Positions 1-9,144 of a DNA stretch of 64,000 bases are shown here, one piece after another. The position numbers and the translations under genes were made by a program. The notes below the pieces were generated by a model. It worked only from the letters and a program-made list of their open reading frames with translations. It did no database searches and had not been told where the DNA came from. Numbering within the stretch: the first letter of the stretch is position 1; the number at the start of each line of letters is the position of its first letter. Source of the stretch: Piscinibacter sp. HJYY11 (GTDB lineage Bacteria > Pseudomonadota > Gammaproteobacteria > Burkholderiales > Burkholderiaceae_C); assembly GCF_016735515.1 (NCBI RefSeq), contig NZ_JAERQZ010000001.1, positions 2,406,746-2,470,745 of the forward strand, given 5' to 3'.

Positions 1-226
1 GGAGCGCGTCGATCGCCTTGAAGCGGCCGGTGGACACCAGCCATGCACGCGGATGGGCGGGCAGGCCCTCGCGCGGACACTGCTGCAAGGCGGCTTCGAA
101 GGCATCCTGCAAGGCCTCTTCGGCAAGGTCGAAGTCACCGAGCAGGCGGATCAGGGTGGCGAGCGCACGCCGAGACTCGGCCTGGTAGACCGTCTCGATC
201 TCCTGCGCGGCGACCGGCTCAGCCAA
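1..226 (-). CDS. ECF-type RNA polymerase sigma factor, N-terminal part (runs off the window)
   Basis: Only the first 75 codons are visible. They contain a sigma region 2-like segment (TLIRLLGDFDLAEEALQDAF) followed by a W-L motif typical of the ECF group whose genes sit beside DGPF/YCII proteins (ECF42-like). It would direct RNA polymerase to a small regulon. The start must be the TTG at 226, because the frame is closed by TGA just upstream. That TGA is the stop codon of the YCII gene, so the two genes share a frame with only two codons between stop and start. The pairing with a DGPF protein is a known arrangement and supports the call. The C-terminal region is outside the window. Confidence 0.72.
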   Translation of the reverse strand, partial: MAEPVAAQEIETVYQAESRRALATLIRLLGDFDLAEEALQDAFEAALQQCPREGLPAHPRAWLVSTGRFKAIDAL

Positions 227-232
227 CGTGGA

Positions 233-586
233 TCACGCCTGCATCTGGTAGACCGGGCGCACCTCCACCCCGCCGTACTGCACCACCGGGATGCTGGCCG
301 CAATGCGCAGCGCGTCGTCGATGGAGGGCACGTCGACCAGGATCCAGCCGCCCAGCACCTCCTTGGTCTCGACATACGGCCCCTCGGTCTGGGTGAGGCA
401 GCCCTTCACCCGCCGCAGCGACACCGCCTTGCGGCTCGAATCGAGCGGCAGCGAGCCGAGCAGGACGCCCTCGGCCTCCAGCCGTTGGTCGTAGGCGATC
501 GAGTCGCGGTCGAGCGTGCGCTGCTCCTCGGGGGTGAGCGCGTCCATGCGTTCTTGGGACAGGTAGACGAGGCACAGGAATTTCAC
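233..586 (-). CDS. YCII-related (DGPF-domain) protein
   Basis: A 117-residue single-domain protein of the YCII/DGPF superfamily, a ferredoxin-like fold. It starts at a GTG preceded by AAGGAGA, a strong ribosome binding site; the longer ATG-started frame upstream has none. Recognisable features are the opening KFLCLVYLS strand, the central TEGPYVETKEVLGG block (the family's DGPF-like motif) and the closing VVQYGGVEVRPVYQ strand. It lies directly upstream of and in frame with the ECF sigma gene, so the two are almost certainly co-transcribed. In this family the DGPF protein is thought to work with its sigma factor, but the biochemical role is not established and I cannot add to it from the sequence. 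Confidence 0.85.
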   Translation of the reverse strand: MKFLCLVYLSQERMDALTPEEQRTLDRDSIAYDQRLEAEGVLLGSLPLDSSRKAVSLRRVKGCLTQTEGPYVETKEVLGGWILVDVPSIDDALRIAASIPVVQYGGVEVRPVYQMQA

Positions 587-713
587 GGGAGTCTCCTTGC
601 GGGGGTTGGACCTATCTCCTAGTCGAACGAGCACCCCGGAAATCGACAACCCCTCGACAAATATTTTTCAGGCGCCGGCGGGTAGCATGCCCACCTTTCC
701 CCGGAGTGCCGCC

Positions 714-1460
714 ATGACCATCGAAACCCAGGACGACGTCACCGGACTGCAGCGCATCGGCCGCGTGGTCTCGATGGTGCTGCAGAAGATGCTCGACGCC
801 GCCGAGCCCGGCATGACCACCCGCGAGCTCGATGCTCTCGGCGAGCGCTGGCTGGCCGAGCACGGCGCGCGCTCGGCGCCCAGGCTGACCTATGACTTCC
901 CCGGCCACACCTGCATCAGCATCAACGAAGAGGCGGCCCACGGCATCCCCGGCGACCGGGTGATCCGCGCCGGCGACGTGCTCAACGTCGACGTGTCGGC
1001 CGAACTCGGCGGCTACTGGGCCGACACCGGCGGCACGCGCGTGGTGCCGCCCACCAACGCGCAGAAGACACGCCTGTGCCACGCCACCCGCATGGCGCTC
1101 GCCGCGGCCATGAAGGAGGCGCGTGCCGGCCAGCCGATCAACCGCATCGGCGCGGCCATCGAGCGCACGGCGCGCAGCTACGGTTTCCGCATCATCGAGA
1201 ACCTGGGCAGCCACGGCGTGGGCCGCTCGCTGCACGAGGCGCCGGAGCACATCGCCGGCTACTACGACCCGAGCGACAAGCGTGTGCTGACCGAAGGGCT
1301 GGTGATCACCATCGAGCCCTTTCTCTCCACGCGCAGCCGCCGCGTGACGGAAACCGATGACGGCTGGACGCTCGTGGGGGCGCCCGGCAACCTGTCAGCG
1401 CAGTACGAGCACACGATGATCATCACCCAAGGTGCCCCGATCGTCGTCACGCAGCATTGA
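714..1460 (+). CDS. map: Type I methionine aminopeptidase
   Basis: Removes the initiator methionine from new proteins in the cytosol. The 248-residue length is normal for the bacterial enzyme. The five metal ligands and the substrate histidine are all visible: H76 (EEAAHGIPG), D93 (NVDV), D104 (YWADTGGTR), H167 ([11 protein letters not shown]), E201 (TIEPF) and E232 (QYEHTMI). The start at 714 is chosen because CCGGAG lies 8 bases upstream; an ATG at 687 in the same frame lacks such a site and would add nine unconserved residues. It stands alone, transcribed away from the YCII gene, and its last 14 bases overlap the 3' end of argC on the other strand. This may be a secondary copy rather than the one next to rpsB, which is not in this window. 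Confidence 0.93.
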   Translation: MTIETQDDVTGLQRIGRVVSMVLQKMLDAAEPGMTTRELDALGERWLAEHGARSAPRLTYDFPGHTCISINEEAAHGIPGDRVIRAGDVLNVDVSAELGGYWADTGGTRVVPPTNAQKTRLCHATRMALAAAMKEARAGQPINRIGAAIERTARSYGFRIIENLGSHGVGRSLHEAPEHIAGYYDPSDKRVLTEGLVITIEPFLSTRSRRVTETDDGWTLVGAPGNLSAQYEHTMIITQGAPIVVTQH

Positions 1461-2409
1461 GCTGACGCTGGGCGTTCTGCATCTGCAGGTGCTCCAGCAT
1501 CAGGTCGAGGTTTTGCACCGCCGCACCTGACGCGCCTTTTCCGAGGTTGTCGAAGACAGCCGTGAGCAGCACCTGCCCCTGCGCCGCGTTGTCGAACACC
1601 GCGAGCTGAAGGTCGTTGGTGCCATTGAGCGCCTGCGGGTCGAGCCGCTCCAGCGCCTTCGACGCTCCCGCCGGCAGCACCTCCACATGGCGTGAGCCGC
1701 TGTAGTGCGCAGCCAGTGCCGTGCGCAGCCGCTGTGCGTCGACACCCGCCGGCAGCAGCCGCAGGTGCAGTGCGATGGTCAGCACGATGCCCTGGCGATA
1801 GGCGCCGTAGGCCGGCACGAAGATGGGCCGCATCTTGAGGCCGGCGTGCACCGCCATCTCGGGCGCGTGCTTGTGCTGCAGGCCGAGCCCGTAGACCTGG
1901 AACGGCAGCGCCTGCGCCGCATTCGGCCCTTCGTGTTCGTCCACGCCCGCGCGGCCGCGGCCCGAGTAGCCCGACACCGCGTGGATCGTCAGCGGGTGGT
2001 CATGCTGCACCAACCCGGCTTCGACCAGCGGGCGCAGCAGCGCCACCGCGCCGGTGGGGTAGCAGCCGGGGTTCGAGACCCGCGTGGCCTGCGCGATGCG
2101 CTGGGCCTGGCGATCGTCCATCTCGGGGAAGCCATACACCCAGCCCGGCGCAGTGCGGTGCGCCGAGCTCGCATCGATCACGTGCACAGCCGGGTTGTGG
2201 ATCATCGCCACCGCCTCGCGCGCCGCGTCGTCGGGCAGGCAGAGGATGGCGATGTCGCAATGGTTCAGCGCCTCGGCGCGGGCGCCGGGGTGCTTGCGGC
2301 GGTCGGCGCGCAGGGTCAGCACGCGCAGGGCGGTTCGGCCCTGCAGGCGGGCGTGGATCTGCAGGCCGGTCGTGCCCTGGTCGCCGTCGATGAAGACAAC
2401 AGGTGTCAT
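1447..2409 (-). CDS. argC: N-acetyl-gamma-glutamyl-phosphate reductase (short type 2 form)
   Basis: Third step of arginine synthesis: NADPH-dependent reduction of N-acetylglutamyl phosphate to the semialdehyde, with release of phosphate. The N terminus has the nucleotide-binding segment [16 protein letters not shown], and the active-site cysteine is C116 in SNPGCYPTG. At 320 residues it matches the short type 2 ArgC class rather than the 340-350-residue classical one. The ATG at 2409 has GAGG six bases upstream. It is divergent from a LysR gene 103 bases away, and its 3' end overlaps map by 14 bases. No other arginine genes are nearby. Confidence 0.92.
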   Translation of the reverse strand: MTPVVFIDGDQGTTGLQIHARLQGRTALRVLTLRADRRKHPGARAEALNHCDIAILCLPDDAAREAVAMIHNPAVHVIDASSAHRTAPGWVYGFPEMDDRQAQRIAQATRVSNPGCYPTGAVALLRPLVEAGLVQHDHPLTIHAVSGYSGRGRAGVDEHEGPNAAQALPFQVYGLGLQHKHAPEMAVHAGLKMRPIFVPAYGAYRQGIVLTIALHLRLLPAGVDAQRLRTALAAHYSGSRHVEVLPAGASKALERLDPQALNGTNDLQLAVFDNAAQGQVLLTAVFDNLGKGASGAAVQNLDLMLEHLQMQNAQRQLNAA

Positions 2410-2468
2410 GTGCGCCTCGTGCGGGATGTCGATGGGATGGCGAGATCTTGGTCGCCGCGCATGATTAA

Positions 2469-2483
2469 GAAAAGTTGCTTTTC
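2469..2483. promoter_or_regulatory. Inverted repeat in the argC/LysR intergenic region
   Basis: GAAAAG-TTG-CTTTTC is a perfect 6-base inverted repeat in an AT-rich patch of an otherwise GC-rich gap between the divergent argC and LysR genes. LysR proteins usually bind such dyads and control the divergent neighbour, so this is a candidate operator. The link to argC is inference only. Confidence 0.35.
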
Positions 2484-2512
2484 ACAATCGCCATCTTCAG
2501 AATTCACGAACC

Positions 2513-3397
2513 ATGCGTGAACTCGACCTTGACCGCCTGCGCACCCTCGTCACCATCGCCGACCTCGGCTCGTTTGCCGCTGCCGCGCGTGCGCTGCACC
2601 TCGCGCCGCCGACGGTGAGCCTGCATGTGTCGGAGCTGGAATCGCGCCTCGACACGCCGCTGCTCCTGCGCAACCGCGGCCAGGTCGCGCCCACCGGACC
2701 CGGCGCCGCGCTGATCGAGCGCGCGCGCCGCCTGCTGGCCGATGCCGACGCTGCGCTCGACGAAGTGCAGCGACTGGTGGAGGGGCGCACCGGCCGCGTG
2801 CGCGTGGGCGCGTCGACCGGCGTGCTCGCCCACCTGCTGCCGCAGGCACTGGAGGCGCTGTCGCGCGACCACCCCGGCATCGACGTGCAGGTGGCCGTGC
2901 TCACCTCGCAGGAGACCATGGCCCGCCTGGCCGGCGGCACCCTCGACATCGGCCTGGTCGCGCTGCCGCAGGCCGCGGGCGCGGGCCTCAAGGTGCAGCC
3001 CTGGCGGCGCGACCCGGTGATGGCCTTCGTGCCCGCCTCCTGGAAGGCCCCGAGCCACGCCACGCCCGCCTGGCTCGCACAGCAGCCGCTGATCCTGAAC
3101 GACGCGAGCACGCGGCTCTCGCGGCTCACCGCTGAATGGTTCGCCGAAGCCGGCGAGCAGCCGCGCCCGCGCATCGAGCTCAACTACAACGATGCGATCA
3201 AGAGCCTGGTCGCGGCCGGCTACGGCGCGGCGCTGCTGCCGCACGAGGCCACCGCCGCACAGGTCGACCAGCGCATCGCCATGCTGCCGCTGCGGCCGAA
3301 GCTGTGGCGCCCGCTCGGCATCGCCCACCGCAGCGGCGCGCGGGAGCCGTCGACCGAGCTCGTGCTGGACGTGCTCTGGCGCCTGCGCCAGGCCTAG
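2513..3397 (+). CDS. LysR family transcriptional regulator
   Basis: A 294-residue LysR protein. The N-terminal winged helix-turn-helix (about residues 3-62) reads LRTLVTIADLGSFAAAARAL, then PTVSLHVSELESRL. It is followed by a type 2 periplasmic-binding-like effector domain from about residue 90. It is transcribed divergently from argC, with an AT-rich dyad between the two, which is the usual LysR arrangement; argC or an unseen gene may be the target. No clear Shine-Dalgarno sequence precedes the ATG at 2513. The effector cannot be told from sequence. Confidence 0.9.
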   Translation: MRELDLDRLRTLVTIADLGSFAAAARALHLAPPTVSLHVSELESRLDTPLLLRNRGQVAPTGPGAALIERARRLLADADAALDEVQRLVEGRTGRVRVGASTGVLAHLLPQALEALSRDHPGIDVQVAVLTSQETMARLAGGTLDIGLVALPQAAGAGLKVQPWRRDPVMAFVPASWKAPSHATPAWLAQQPLILNDASTRLSRLTAEWFAEAGEQPRPRIELNYNDAIKSLVAAGYGAALLPHEATAAQVDQRIAMLPLRPKLWRPLGIAHRSGAREPSTELVLDVLWRLRQA

Positions 3398-3405
3398 GGC
3401 CTGCC

Positions 3406-4446
3406 CTAGACCGACGCCGCGCGCCGGAGCTGCGCGCCCAGCGGCGCGAACCGCTTGCGGTACTGCGCCGGCGTCAGCGCCACCCTGCGGCGGAAGAGGC
3501 GCCCGAAGAAGCTTGCGTCCTGGTAGCCAACTTCGAGCGCGATGGCCTCGACCGGCAGGTCGGTCGACTCCAGCATCTGCTTGGCCTCTTCCAGCCGCAC
3601 GGTGTGCACGTACTCGAGCGGCGTCATGCCGGTGGCCTGCAGGAAGCGGCGCTTGAAGGTGCGTTCGGGCAGACCTGAAAGTGCCTGCATCTGTGCCACC
3701 GGCGATTCCTCGCGGTAGTTGGACGCGGCCCAGAGCTGGCAGCGCGCGACCAGCTCGTCGGCCGCACGCGGGCCGCGGGTGAGCGAGGCATAGGCGGTGG
3801 CACTCGTGCTGTTGAGGTCGAGCAGGTTGATGCGCGCGACCTGCATCGCGTCATCCGGCGAGGCATAACGCGCAATCAGCGCGAGCACCAGCATGTGCCA
3901 CGCCACACCGCTGCCTGCCATGATGAGCCGCTGCTGCGGCCCGGCCACGATCAGGCCGCGTTCGGCCTGCCAGCGGGTGCGCGGGTACTCGCGCGCGAGC
4001 AGGTCGCAGTAGGCCCAGTGCGAGGTGGCCTCCTGGCCGTCGAGCAGGCCGGTGCGGGCAAGCAACAGCGCGCCCGAGCAGGCCGAGGCCAGCGTCGCGC
4101 CCGCGTCGTAGGCGCCGCGCAGCCAGGCCACCTCGGCGTCGTAGAGGCCGGCGAGCGAGGTGCCGGGCGGGATCATCAGGTCGGTGATCACCGCCACGTC
4201 GGGGTGCGGGCAGTCGGCGAAGCTCGCATCGGGCGTGATGCGCACGCCGTTGCCGCCCTCGAAGGGTTGCCCGTCCGCGCTCACCACCAGCGGGCGGAAG
4301 GGCGAGGGCGTGTCGGGCCCGCCGTGCAGCATGTGCCAGTCGCGGCGGGTGCTGTGCAGCGTGTCGTAGAAGCCGTAGAGGGTGGCTGCGCTGACCGCCG
4401 GCGTGGCGAGCAGGGCGACGGTGATGGGGCGAAGCGGCTCGGGCAT
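3406..4446 (-). CDS. GlxA-type AraC family regulator with DJ-1/PfpI domain
   Basis: A 346-residue fusion of an N-terminal DJ-1/PfpI-like domain (about residues 8-180) and a C-terminal AraC double helix-turn-helix (about 235-335). The nucleophile-elbow cysteine of the DJ-1 fold is present in SACSGALLL, though in GlxA regulators this domain is thought to sense ligands rather than act as an enzyme. The C-terminal block LEVGYQDASFFGRLFRRR is the typical second HTH of AraC proteins. The ATG at 4446 is preceded by CAGGAG; the longer frame to 4509 is not supported. It is divergent from a fatty acid hydroxylase-type gene 112 bases away, the obvious candidate target. Confidence 0.9.
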   Translation of the reverse strand: MPEPLRPITVALLATPAVSAATLYGFYDTLHSTRRDWHMLHGGPDTPSPFRPLVVSADGQPFEGGNGVRITPDASFADCPHPDVAVITDLMIPPGTSLAGLYDAEVAWLRGAYDAGATLASACSGALLLARTGLLDGQEATSHWAYCDLLAREYPRTRWQAERGLIVAGPQQRLIMAGSGVAWHMLVLALIARYASPDDAMQVARINLLDLNSTSATAYASLTRGPRAADELVARCQLWAASNYREESPVAQMQALSGLPERTFKRRFLQATGMTPLEYVHTVRLEEAKQMLESTDLPVEAIALEVGYQDASFFGRLFRRRVALTPAQYRKRFAPLGAQLRRAASV

Positions 4447-4558
4447 GGCAACCAACTCCTGGCAGTTTTGAACGGGTCGTGGCCGGATCGGCTTTGGTGC
4501 CGAAGGCACAGGCAGCCGACGATGCCGGTCCGTTCACAGACCTCCAGGGACCTCCGTC

Positions 4559-5308
4559 ATGCCCACCCCGATCGACATTCTCATCGACCCGCTCACGCTC
4601 AGCGTGCTCGGTCTCCTCATCGGCCTCTTTCTGTGGGAGCGGCTCGCGCCGGCCCGGCCGCTGCCACCGGTGCGCGGCTGGTGGGCGCGGTCGCTCGCGG
4701 CGCTCTTCGCCTATCTGATGGTTTCGTCGTACCTGCCGCTGCTGTGGGCCGAGGCGCTCGCGCCGCTGCGGCTCCTCGACCTCTCGGCCTGGCCGACGGG
4801 GGCTGCGGCCGCCGCCGGCGTGCTGGCCTACGAGGTGATGGGCTACGCCTACCACCGCACGATGCACGCGGTGACGCCGCTGTGGCGCCTGCTGCACCAG
4901 ATGCACCACAGTGCCGAGCGGCTCGACGTGAGCAGCGCCTTCTGGTTCAGCCCGCTCGACATGGCAGGCTGGACGCTCGTCAACAGCATCGCCTTCGCCC
5001 TGCTCGGCCTGCCGCCCGCGGCGGCCACGCCGGCGATGCTCTTCATCACCTTCCTCGCGATCTTCCAGCACGCCAACCTGCGCACGCCGCGCTGGCTGGG
5101 CTACCTGGTGCAGCGGCCGGAGAGCCACTCGCTGCACCACGCACAGGGCGTGCACCGCTTCAACTACGCCGATCTGCCCGTCATCGACATGGTGTTCGGC
5201 ACTTTCCGCAACCCAGCGCATCATGCGCGCGAGAACGGCTTCTGGCCCGGCGCTTCGGCGCGCGTGCTGGACATGCTGATGCTGCGCGACGTGTCCACCC
5301 GCCGCTGA
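4559..5308 (+). CDS. Sterol desaturase / fatty acid hydroxylase family membrane protein
   Basis: A 249-residue integral membrane di-iron oxygenase candidate. The histidine clusters that hold the metal pair are present in order: HRTMH at residues 99-103, HQMHH at 113-117, a lone H in IFQHAN, and ESHSLHH near 190. About four hydrophobic segments surround them. Family members hydroxylate or desaturate lipid substrates, but which lipid cannot be read from the sequence. The gene faces the GlxA-type regulator and is followed 18 bases later, with a good GAGGAGA site, by a TPR gene, so the two form a likely operon. Confidence 0.88.
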   Translation: MPTPIDILIDPLTLSVLGLLIGLFLWERLAPARPLPPVRGWWARSLAALFAYLMVSSYLPLLWAEALAPLRLLDLSAWPTGAAAAAGVLAYEVMGYAYHRTMHAVTPLWRLLHQMHHSAERLDVSSAFWFSPLDMAGWTLVNSIAFALLGLPPAAATPAMLFITFLAIFQHANLRTPRWLGYLVQRPESHSLHHAQGVHRFNYADLPVIDMVFGTFRNPAHHARENGFWPGASARVLDMLMLRDVSTRR

Positions 5309-5326
5309 CCCCACGAGGAGAACGAC

Positions 5327-6652
5327 ATGAACCTCATCGACCCCCAAGGCCACCGCATCAGCAACGCCACCCCGCCAAGCCTCGACGCCTACGAACGCGC
5401 CGCGCGCGAGCTGTTGTGCATGGTCGGCGACCCGCTGGCCGCCATCGACCAGGCCATCGCGCTGAGCCCCGACATGACCATGGCCCACGCCTTCAAGGCA
5501 TGGGTGATGCTGCTCGGCACCGAAGCCCCGGCCCTGCCGGCCGCGCGCGCCGCGCTGGACGCTGCCGCCACGCTGCCGGCCGACGACCGCGAGCAGCGCC
5601 ACCTCGCCGCCGCCCGTGCGCTCGCCCACGGCCACTGGCGCGAAGCCGCCTTGCAGCTCGAAGACCTGAGCCTGCGCTACCCACGCGACACGCTCGCGCT
5701 GCAGGTCGGCCACCAGCTTGATTTCTTCCGCGGCGACAGCCGCATGCTGCGCGACCGCATCGCGCGCGCCCTGCCCGCGTGGGACGCGGCCGTGCCCGGC
5801 TGGCACGCGGTGCTGGGCATGCACGCCTTCGGGCTGGAGGAATGCGGCCAGTACGTCGAGGCCGAGCGCCAGGGCCGGCGCAGCGTGGAGCTGGAGCCGC
5901 ACGACAGCTGGGGCTGGCATGCCGTGGCCCATGTGCACGAGATGCGGCATGACCCGCGCGCGGGCATCGCCTGGCTGCAGACGACGAGCGACACCTGGGC
6001 CGACGGGAGTTTCCTCGCCACCCACAACTGGTGGCACCTTGCGCTCTTCCACCTGGAGCTCGACGAGCACGCCGAGGTGCTGCGCCTCTACGACCGCGCA
6101 ATCGGCGGCACCGGCTCCTCGGTCGTGCTCGACCTGATCGACGCCAGCGCCATGCTGTGGCGCCTGCAGCTGCGCGGTGTCGACGTGGGTGGCCGCTGGC
6201 AGGCCATCGCCGAGCGCTGGCTGCCGCATGCGGCAAGTGGCCACTACGCCTTCAACGACCTGCACGCGATGCTCGCCTTCAGCAACGCCGGCATGGCGGT
6301 GGCCCAGCAGCAGCTGCTCGAGGCGCAACGCGCGGCGATGGACAGCGACGGCGACAACGCGGTGTTCACCCGTGAGGTGGGCCACCCGGCGGTGCTGGCG
6401 GTGAAGGCGTTCACCGAAGGCGATCACGCGAAGGCGGCGGCGCTGTTGCGGGGCATCCGCCCGCAGGCGCACCGCTTCGGCGGCAGCCATGCGCAGCGCG
6501 ACCTGATCGACCTGACCCTGATCGAGGCGGCCCTGCGCAGCGGCGACGTGCCCCTCGCGCGGGGCTTGGCGCACGAGCGCCTGGCCCAGCGGCCTCGCAG
6601 CGCCTGGGCGCAGCGGCTCGGTCAGCGCGCGCAGGCCTTGCGACTGAACTGA
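5327..6652 (+). CDS. Tetratricopeptide repeat protein of the TTC38 type
   Basis: A 441-residue soluble, alanine-rich helical protein without a signal peptide. It carries degenerate TPR units across most of its length, for example in GDPLAAIDQAIALSPDMTMA near the N terminus and EECGQYVEAERQGRRSVELE in the middle. The conserved segment around HDSWGWHAVAHVHEM and THNWWHLALFHLE is characteristic of the TTC38-like family. Function in bacteria is unknown. It follows the di-iron oxygenase gene closely and probably shares its transcript. Start ATG at 5327 with GAGGAG upstream. Confidence 0.8.
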   Translation: MNLIDPQGHRISNATPPSLDAYERAARELLCMVGDPLAAIDQAIALSPDMTMAHAFKAWVMLLGTEAPALPAARAALDAAATLPADDREQRHLAAARALAHGHWREAALQLEDLSLRYPRDTLALQVGHQLDFFRGDSRMLRDRIARALPAWDAAVPGWHAVLGMHAFGLEECGQYVEAERQGRRSVELEPHDSWGWHAVAHVHEMRHDPRAGIAWLQTTSDTWADGSFLATHNWWHLALFHLELDEHAEVLRLYDRAIGGTGSSVVLDLIDASAMLWRLQLRGVDVGGRWQAIAERWLPHAASGHYAFNDLHAMLAFSNAGMAVAQQQLLEAQRAAMDSDGDNAVFTREVGHPAVLAVKAFTEGDHAKAAALLRGIRPQAHRFGGSHAQRDLIDLTLIEAALRSGDVPLARGLAHERLAQRPRSAWAQRLGQRAQALRLN

Positions 6653-6653
6653 C

Positions 6654-7841
6654 TCACCACATCGTCAGCGCGTCGAGCTCGGGCTGCGCTTCGCCGTGGC
6701 GTGCGGCATCGGCTCGCTCGGTGCGGCCGCGGCCGAGCGCCTTGGCGCGGTAGAGCGCCCGGTCGGCGCGCTGCACCGCGTCGTCGAGCGACTCGCCCGG
6801 CTCGCGCGCGGCCACGCCGGCCGAGAAGCGGATGCGGATCGAGACCGGCTCGTCGCCATCGCCCCACCCCAGCGGCGCTGCTTCGAGACGGGCGCGGATG
6901 CGCGACAACACGCCCGCCGCGGCCTCGGCATCGCCGGTGTCGCGCAGCACGAGCAGGAACTCCTCGCCGCCCCAGCGGGCCAGCAGGTCGATCTCGCGCA
7001 GCTCGGCCTGCGCTTCGGCGGCAAAGCGCTGCAGCACCGCATCGCCGGCCGGGTGACCGTGCGTGTCGTTGACGCCCTTGAAGTGGTCGAGGTCGATGAA
7101 GGCCAGGCACAGCGGCGGCCCGCCATCGTTGTGCCGGGCCAGGTCGAGCAGCAGCTGGTCCTGCGTGTGCTGCCGGTTCGACAGGCCGGTGAGCGGGTCG
7201 CGCGTGGCCAGCAGCTCGGTGCGGCGCACCGCATCGGCGAGCTGGGCGCGGGTCTCGCGCAGGCGGCTGCGCGCCTTGGCGTGGTGGGCCGAGGCGAGCG
7301 TGAGCAGGCACAGCATCAGCGCGCCCGACACCGCCTGCATCGCCGTGGCCTGCGAGGTGTCGCCGATGCCGAACACGAACGACAGCCAGGCGGCCAGCAG
7401 CAGCATCGCCGCGGCACTGAAGCCGCTCACGAGCAGCGCCTTCGGGCGCAGGTTGAAGAGGCCGAACACCTGCACCAGGCAGGCGAGCTGCCACACGCCC
7501 GGCCGCATGACGGGCAGGGCCACGTAGGCGATCGCGCAGCTCATGCCGGCATAGAGCATCTGCGGCAACACGAGCGCCGGGTCCTTCAGGCGGCGCGTCC
7601 AGCCGGCGCGCATGGCCACGTAGAACGACATGCCGCCGATCTCGTTGGCCAGGAAGACCCAGACCATCGGATCGAATTCGCCGCGCCACAGCGACCACGC
7701 CAGGAAGCCGATGAACCACACGCCGTAAAGCAAGGCGGCGATCAGCGCGAGCCACAGCCGGCGCTGCATCTGGGGGTCGTCGCCGAGCAGCCAGACCCAC
7801 AGGCGGGCCGGCACTCGCCGTGGGCGCTGCAGCTCAGCCAT
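6654..7841 (-). CDS. Membrane-bound diguanylate cyclase (GGDEF), copy 1
   Basis: Predicted to make cyclic di-GMP. The first half of the 395 residues holds about six hydrophobic segments (roughly 35-200). A short coiled linker (KARSRLRETRAQLADAVRR) leads to a GGDEF domain with the DPLTGLSNR entry motif and an intact catalytic signature RWGGEEFLLVL. No RxxD inhibitory site was seen before the signature. Its first 8 bases overlap the end of the next cyclase gene (ATGGCTGA), so translation is probably coupled. The pair share organisation and look like a tandem duplication. Confidence 0.9.
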   Translation of the reverse strand: MAELQRPRRVPARLWVWLLGDDPQMQRRLWLALIAALLYGVWFIGFLAWSLWRGEFDPMVWVFLANEIGGMSFYVAMRAGWTRRLKDPALVLPQMLYAGMSCAIAYVALPVMRPGVWQLACLVQVFGLFNLRPKALLVSGFSAAAMLLLAAWLSFVFGIGDTSQATAMQAVSGALMLCLLTLASAHHAKARSRLRETRAQLADAVRRTELLATRDPLTGLSNRQHTQDQLLLDLARHNDGGPPLCLAFIDLDHFKGVNDTHGHPAGDAVLQRFAAEAQAELREIDLLARWGGEEFLLVLRDTGDAEAAAGVLSRIRARLEAAPLGWGDGDEPVSIRIRFSAGVAAREPGESLDDAVQRADRALYRAKALGRGRTERADAARHGEAQPELDALTMW

Positions 7842-8964
7842 GCGCCGTCACATCGTGCGCCGGCGCCTGGCACACGCGGTTGCGCCCGCCGTGCTTCGCG
7901 TCGTAGAGCGCCTGGTCGGCGCGCGCGAGCACGGCCGCGGCATCGTCGCCAGGCCTGGTGAACGCCACGCCGGCCGAGAAGGTGATGGTGCGGCCCTGCA
8001 CGACGCGGCTCCAGTCGTGCGTGGCCACGCGCACGCGCAAGGCCTCGAGCCGCTCGATGGCGTCGGTGCCGCGGCCCAGCAGCATCAGGAACTCCTCGCC
8101 ACCCCAGCGGATGAACACATCGTCGGACGTGCAGGCCTCGTGTGCGAGGCGGGCAAAGGTCTTGAGCACCACATCGCCGGCTTCGTGGCCGGCCAGGTCG
8201 TTGACCTGCTTGAAGTGGTCGAGGTCGATGAGGGCGGCCGCGCAAGGCGCCTCGCGACGGCCCTGGCGCTTGAGCTCGAGCTCCAGGCAGGCCAGGCCGT
8301 GCCGGCGGTTGTAGGCGCCGGTGAGCGTGTCGCGCAGCGAGGCCTCGGACAGGCGCGCCAGCGCCGTGTCGAGCTCACGGTGACTCTGCTCCTGGCGCAG
8401 GCGGATGCCGCGCACCTCGCCCGCGAGGTACGAAAGCACCGGCACGTGCACCGCCGCCATGCCGACGAAGAAGAGGCCCTCGACGAACTCGTCGCCGCCA
8501 TGGCCGATCAACGCGGAGCCCAGCACCGCGAGCAGCATCGCGCCCACCGCCAGCCATCCGGCGAGCACGATCTGGCGCCGGCTCAGGCGCTGCATGTCGA
8601 ACACCAGCACGACGAAGAGCATCTGCAGCGTGTAGCCGCGCCACGCCGGGTTGACGGCGTAGCACAGCGCGATCGAGGCGATGCCGCACAGCACCTGCGG
8701 AAAGACGAGCATGGGGTCGTCGCGCAGCCACACCACGCCCGACGACAGCAGCACATGGAAGGCGAGCACGAAGCTCGCCCAGGCCGCGGCCTGCACCAGC
8801 ACCGCCCACAGCGGCAGCAAGCCGAGGGCATACGCCCAGCCGGTGAACACGGCGGACAGCAGGTACATCGGCACCGTCAGGCGCATGCGCCGGAGCGCGC
8901 GGCGGCGCAGGGCGTCGTCCATGCGGGCCGTGGGCCAGGTACGAGACGACACGAAGGACAGCAT
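7834..8964 (-). CDS. Membrane-bound diguanylate cyclase (GGDEF), copy 2
   Basis: First gene of the cyclase pair, 376 residues. The start at 8964 has GGAG seven bases upstream; the open frame extends much further only because of GC bias. About six hydrophobic segments (roughly 30-180) precede a GGDEF domain with DTLTGAYNRRHG and the signature RWGGEEFLMLL. The family converts two GTP to cyclic di-GMP. The membrane part resembles that of copy 1 in length and layout, suggesting that both read related signals. It is divergent from the TspO gene with a 180-base gap in which I see no clear regulatory motif. Confidence 0.9.
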   Translation of the reverse strand: MLSFVSSRTWPTARMDDALRRRALRRMRLTVPMYLLSAVFTGWAYALGLLPLWAVLVQAAAWASFVLAFHVLLSSGVVWLRDDPMLVFPQVLCGIASIALCYAVNPAWRGYTLQMLFVVLVFDMQRLSRRQIVLAGWLAVGAMLLAVLGSALIGHGGDEFVEGLFFVGMAAVHVPVLSYLAGEVRGIRLRQEQSHRELDTALARLSEASLRDTLTGAYNRRHGLACLELELKRQGRREAPCAAALIDLDHFKQVNDLAGHEAGDVVLKTFARLAHEACTSDDVFIRWGGEEFLMLLGRGTDAIERLEALRVRVATHDWSRVVQGRTITFSAGVAFTRPGDDAAAVLARADQALYDAKHGGRNRVCQAPAHDVTAHG

Positions 8965-9144
8965 GACACTCCAGATCACGGTGGCGCGGCCATGAGACCC
9001 TGGCCCTCCCGGCCACCGTCCTGCCGTTATCGGCTCAGGCGCGCGCCGCTTGAGCGCCCGGCTCCACCTGGGCCGGGGGTGCACGGGCCGGCCGTGGAAT
9101 CCGCACCGGTGTCGCGGGTGTTCATCCCGGCCGACACTCGGCCG

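Noticed and set aside
3851..6574. A 907-codon minus-strand frame through the oxygenase and TPR genes
   Set aside because: Shadow of the two plus-strand genes and of part of the GlxA-type gene; composition is Arg/Ala/His-rich without domain features.
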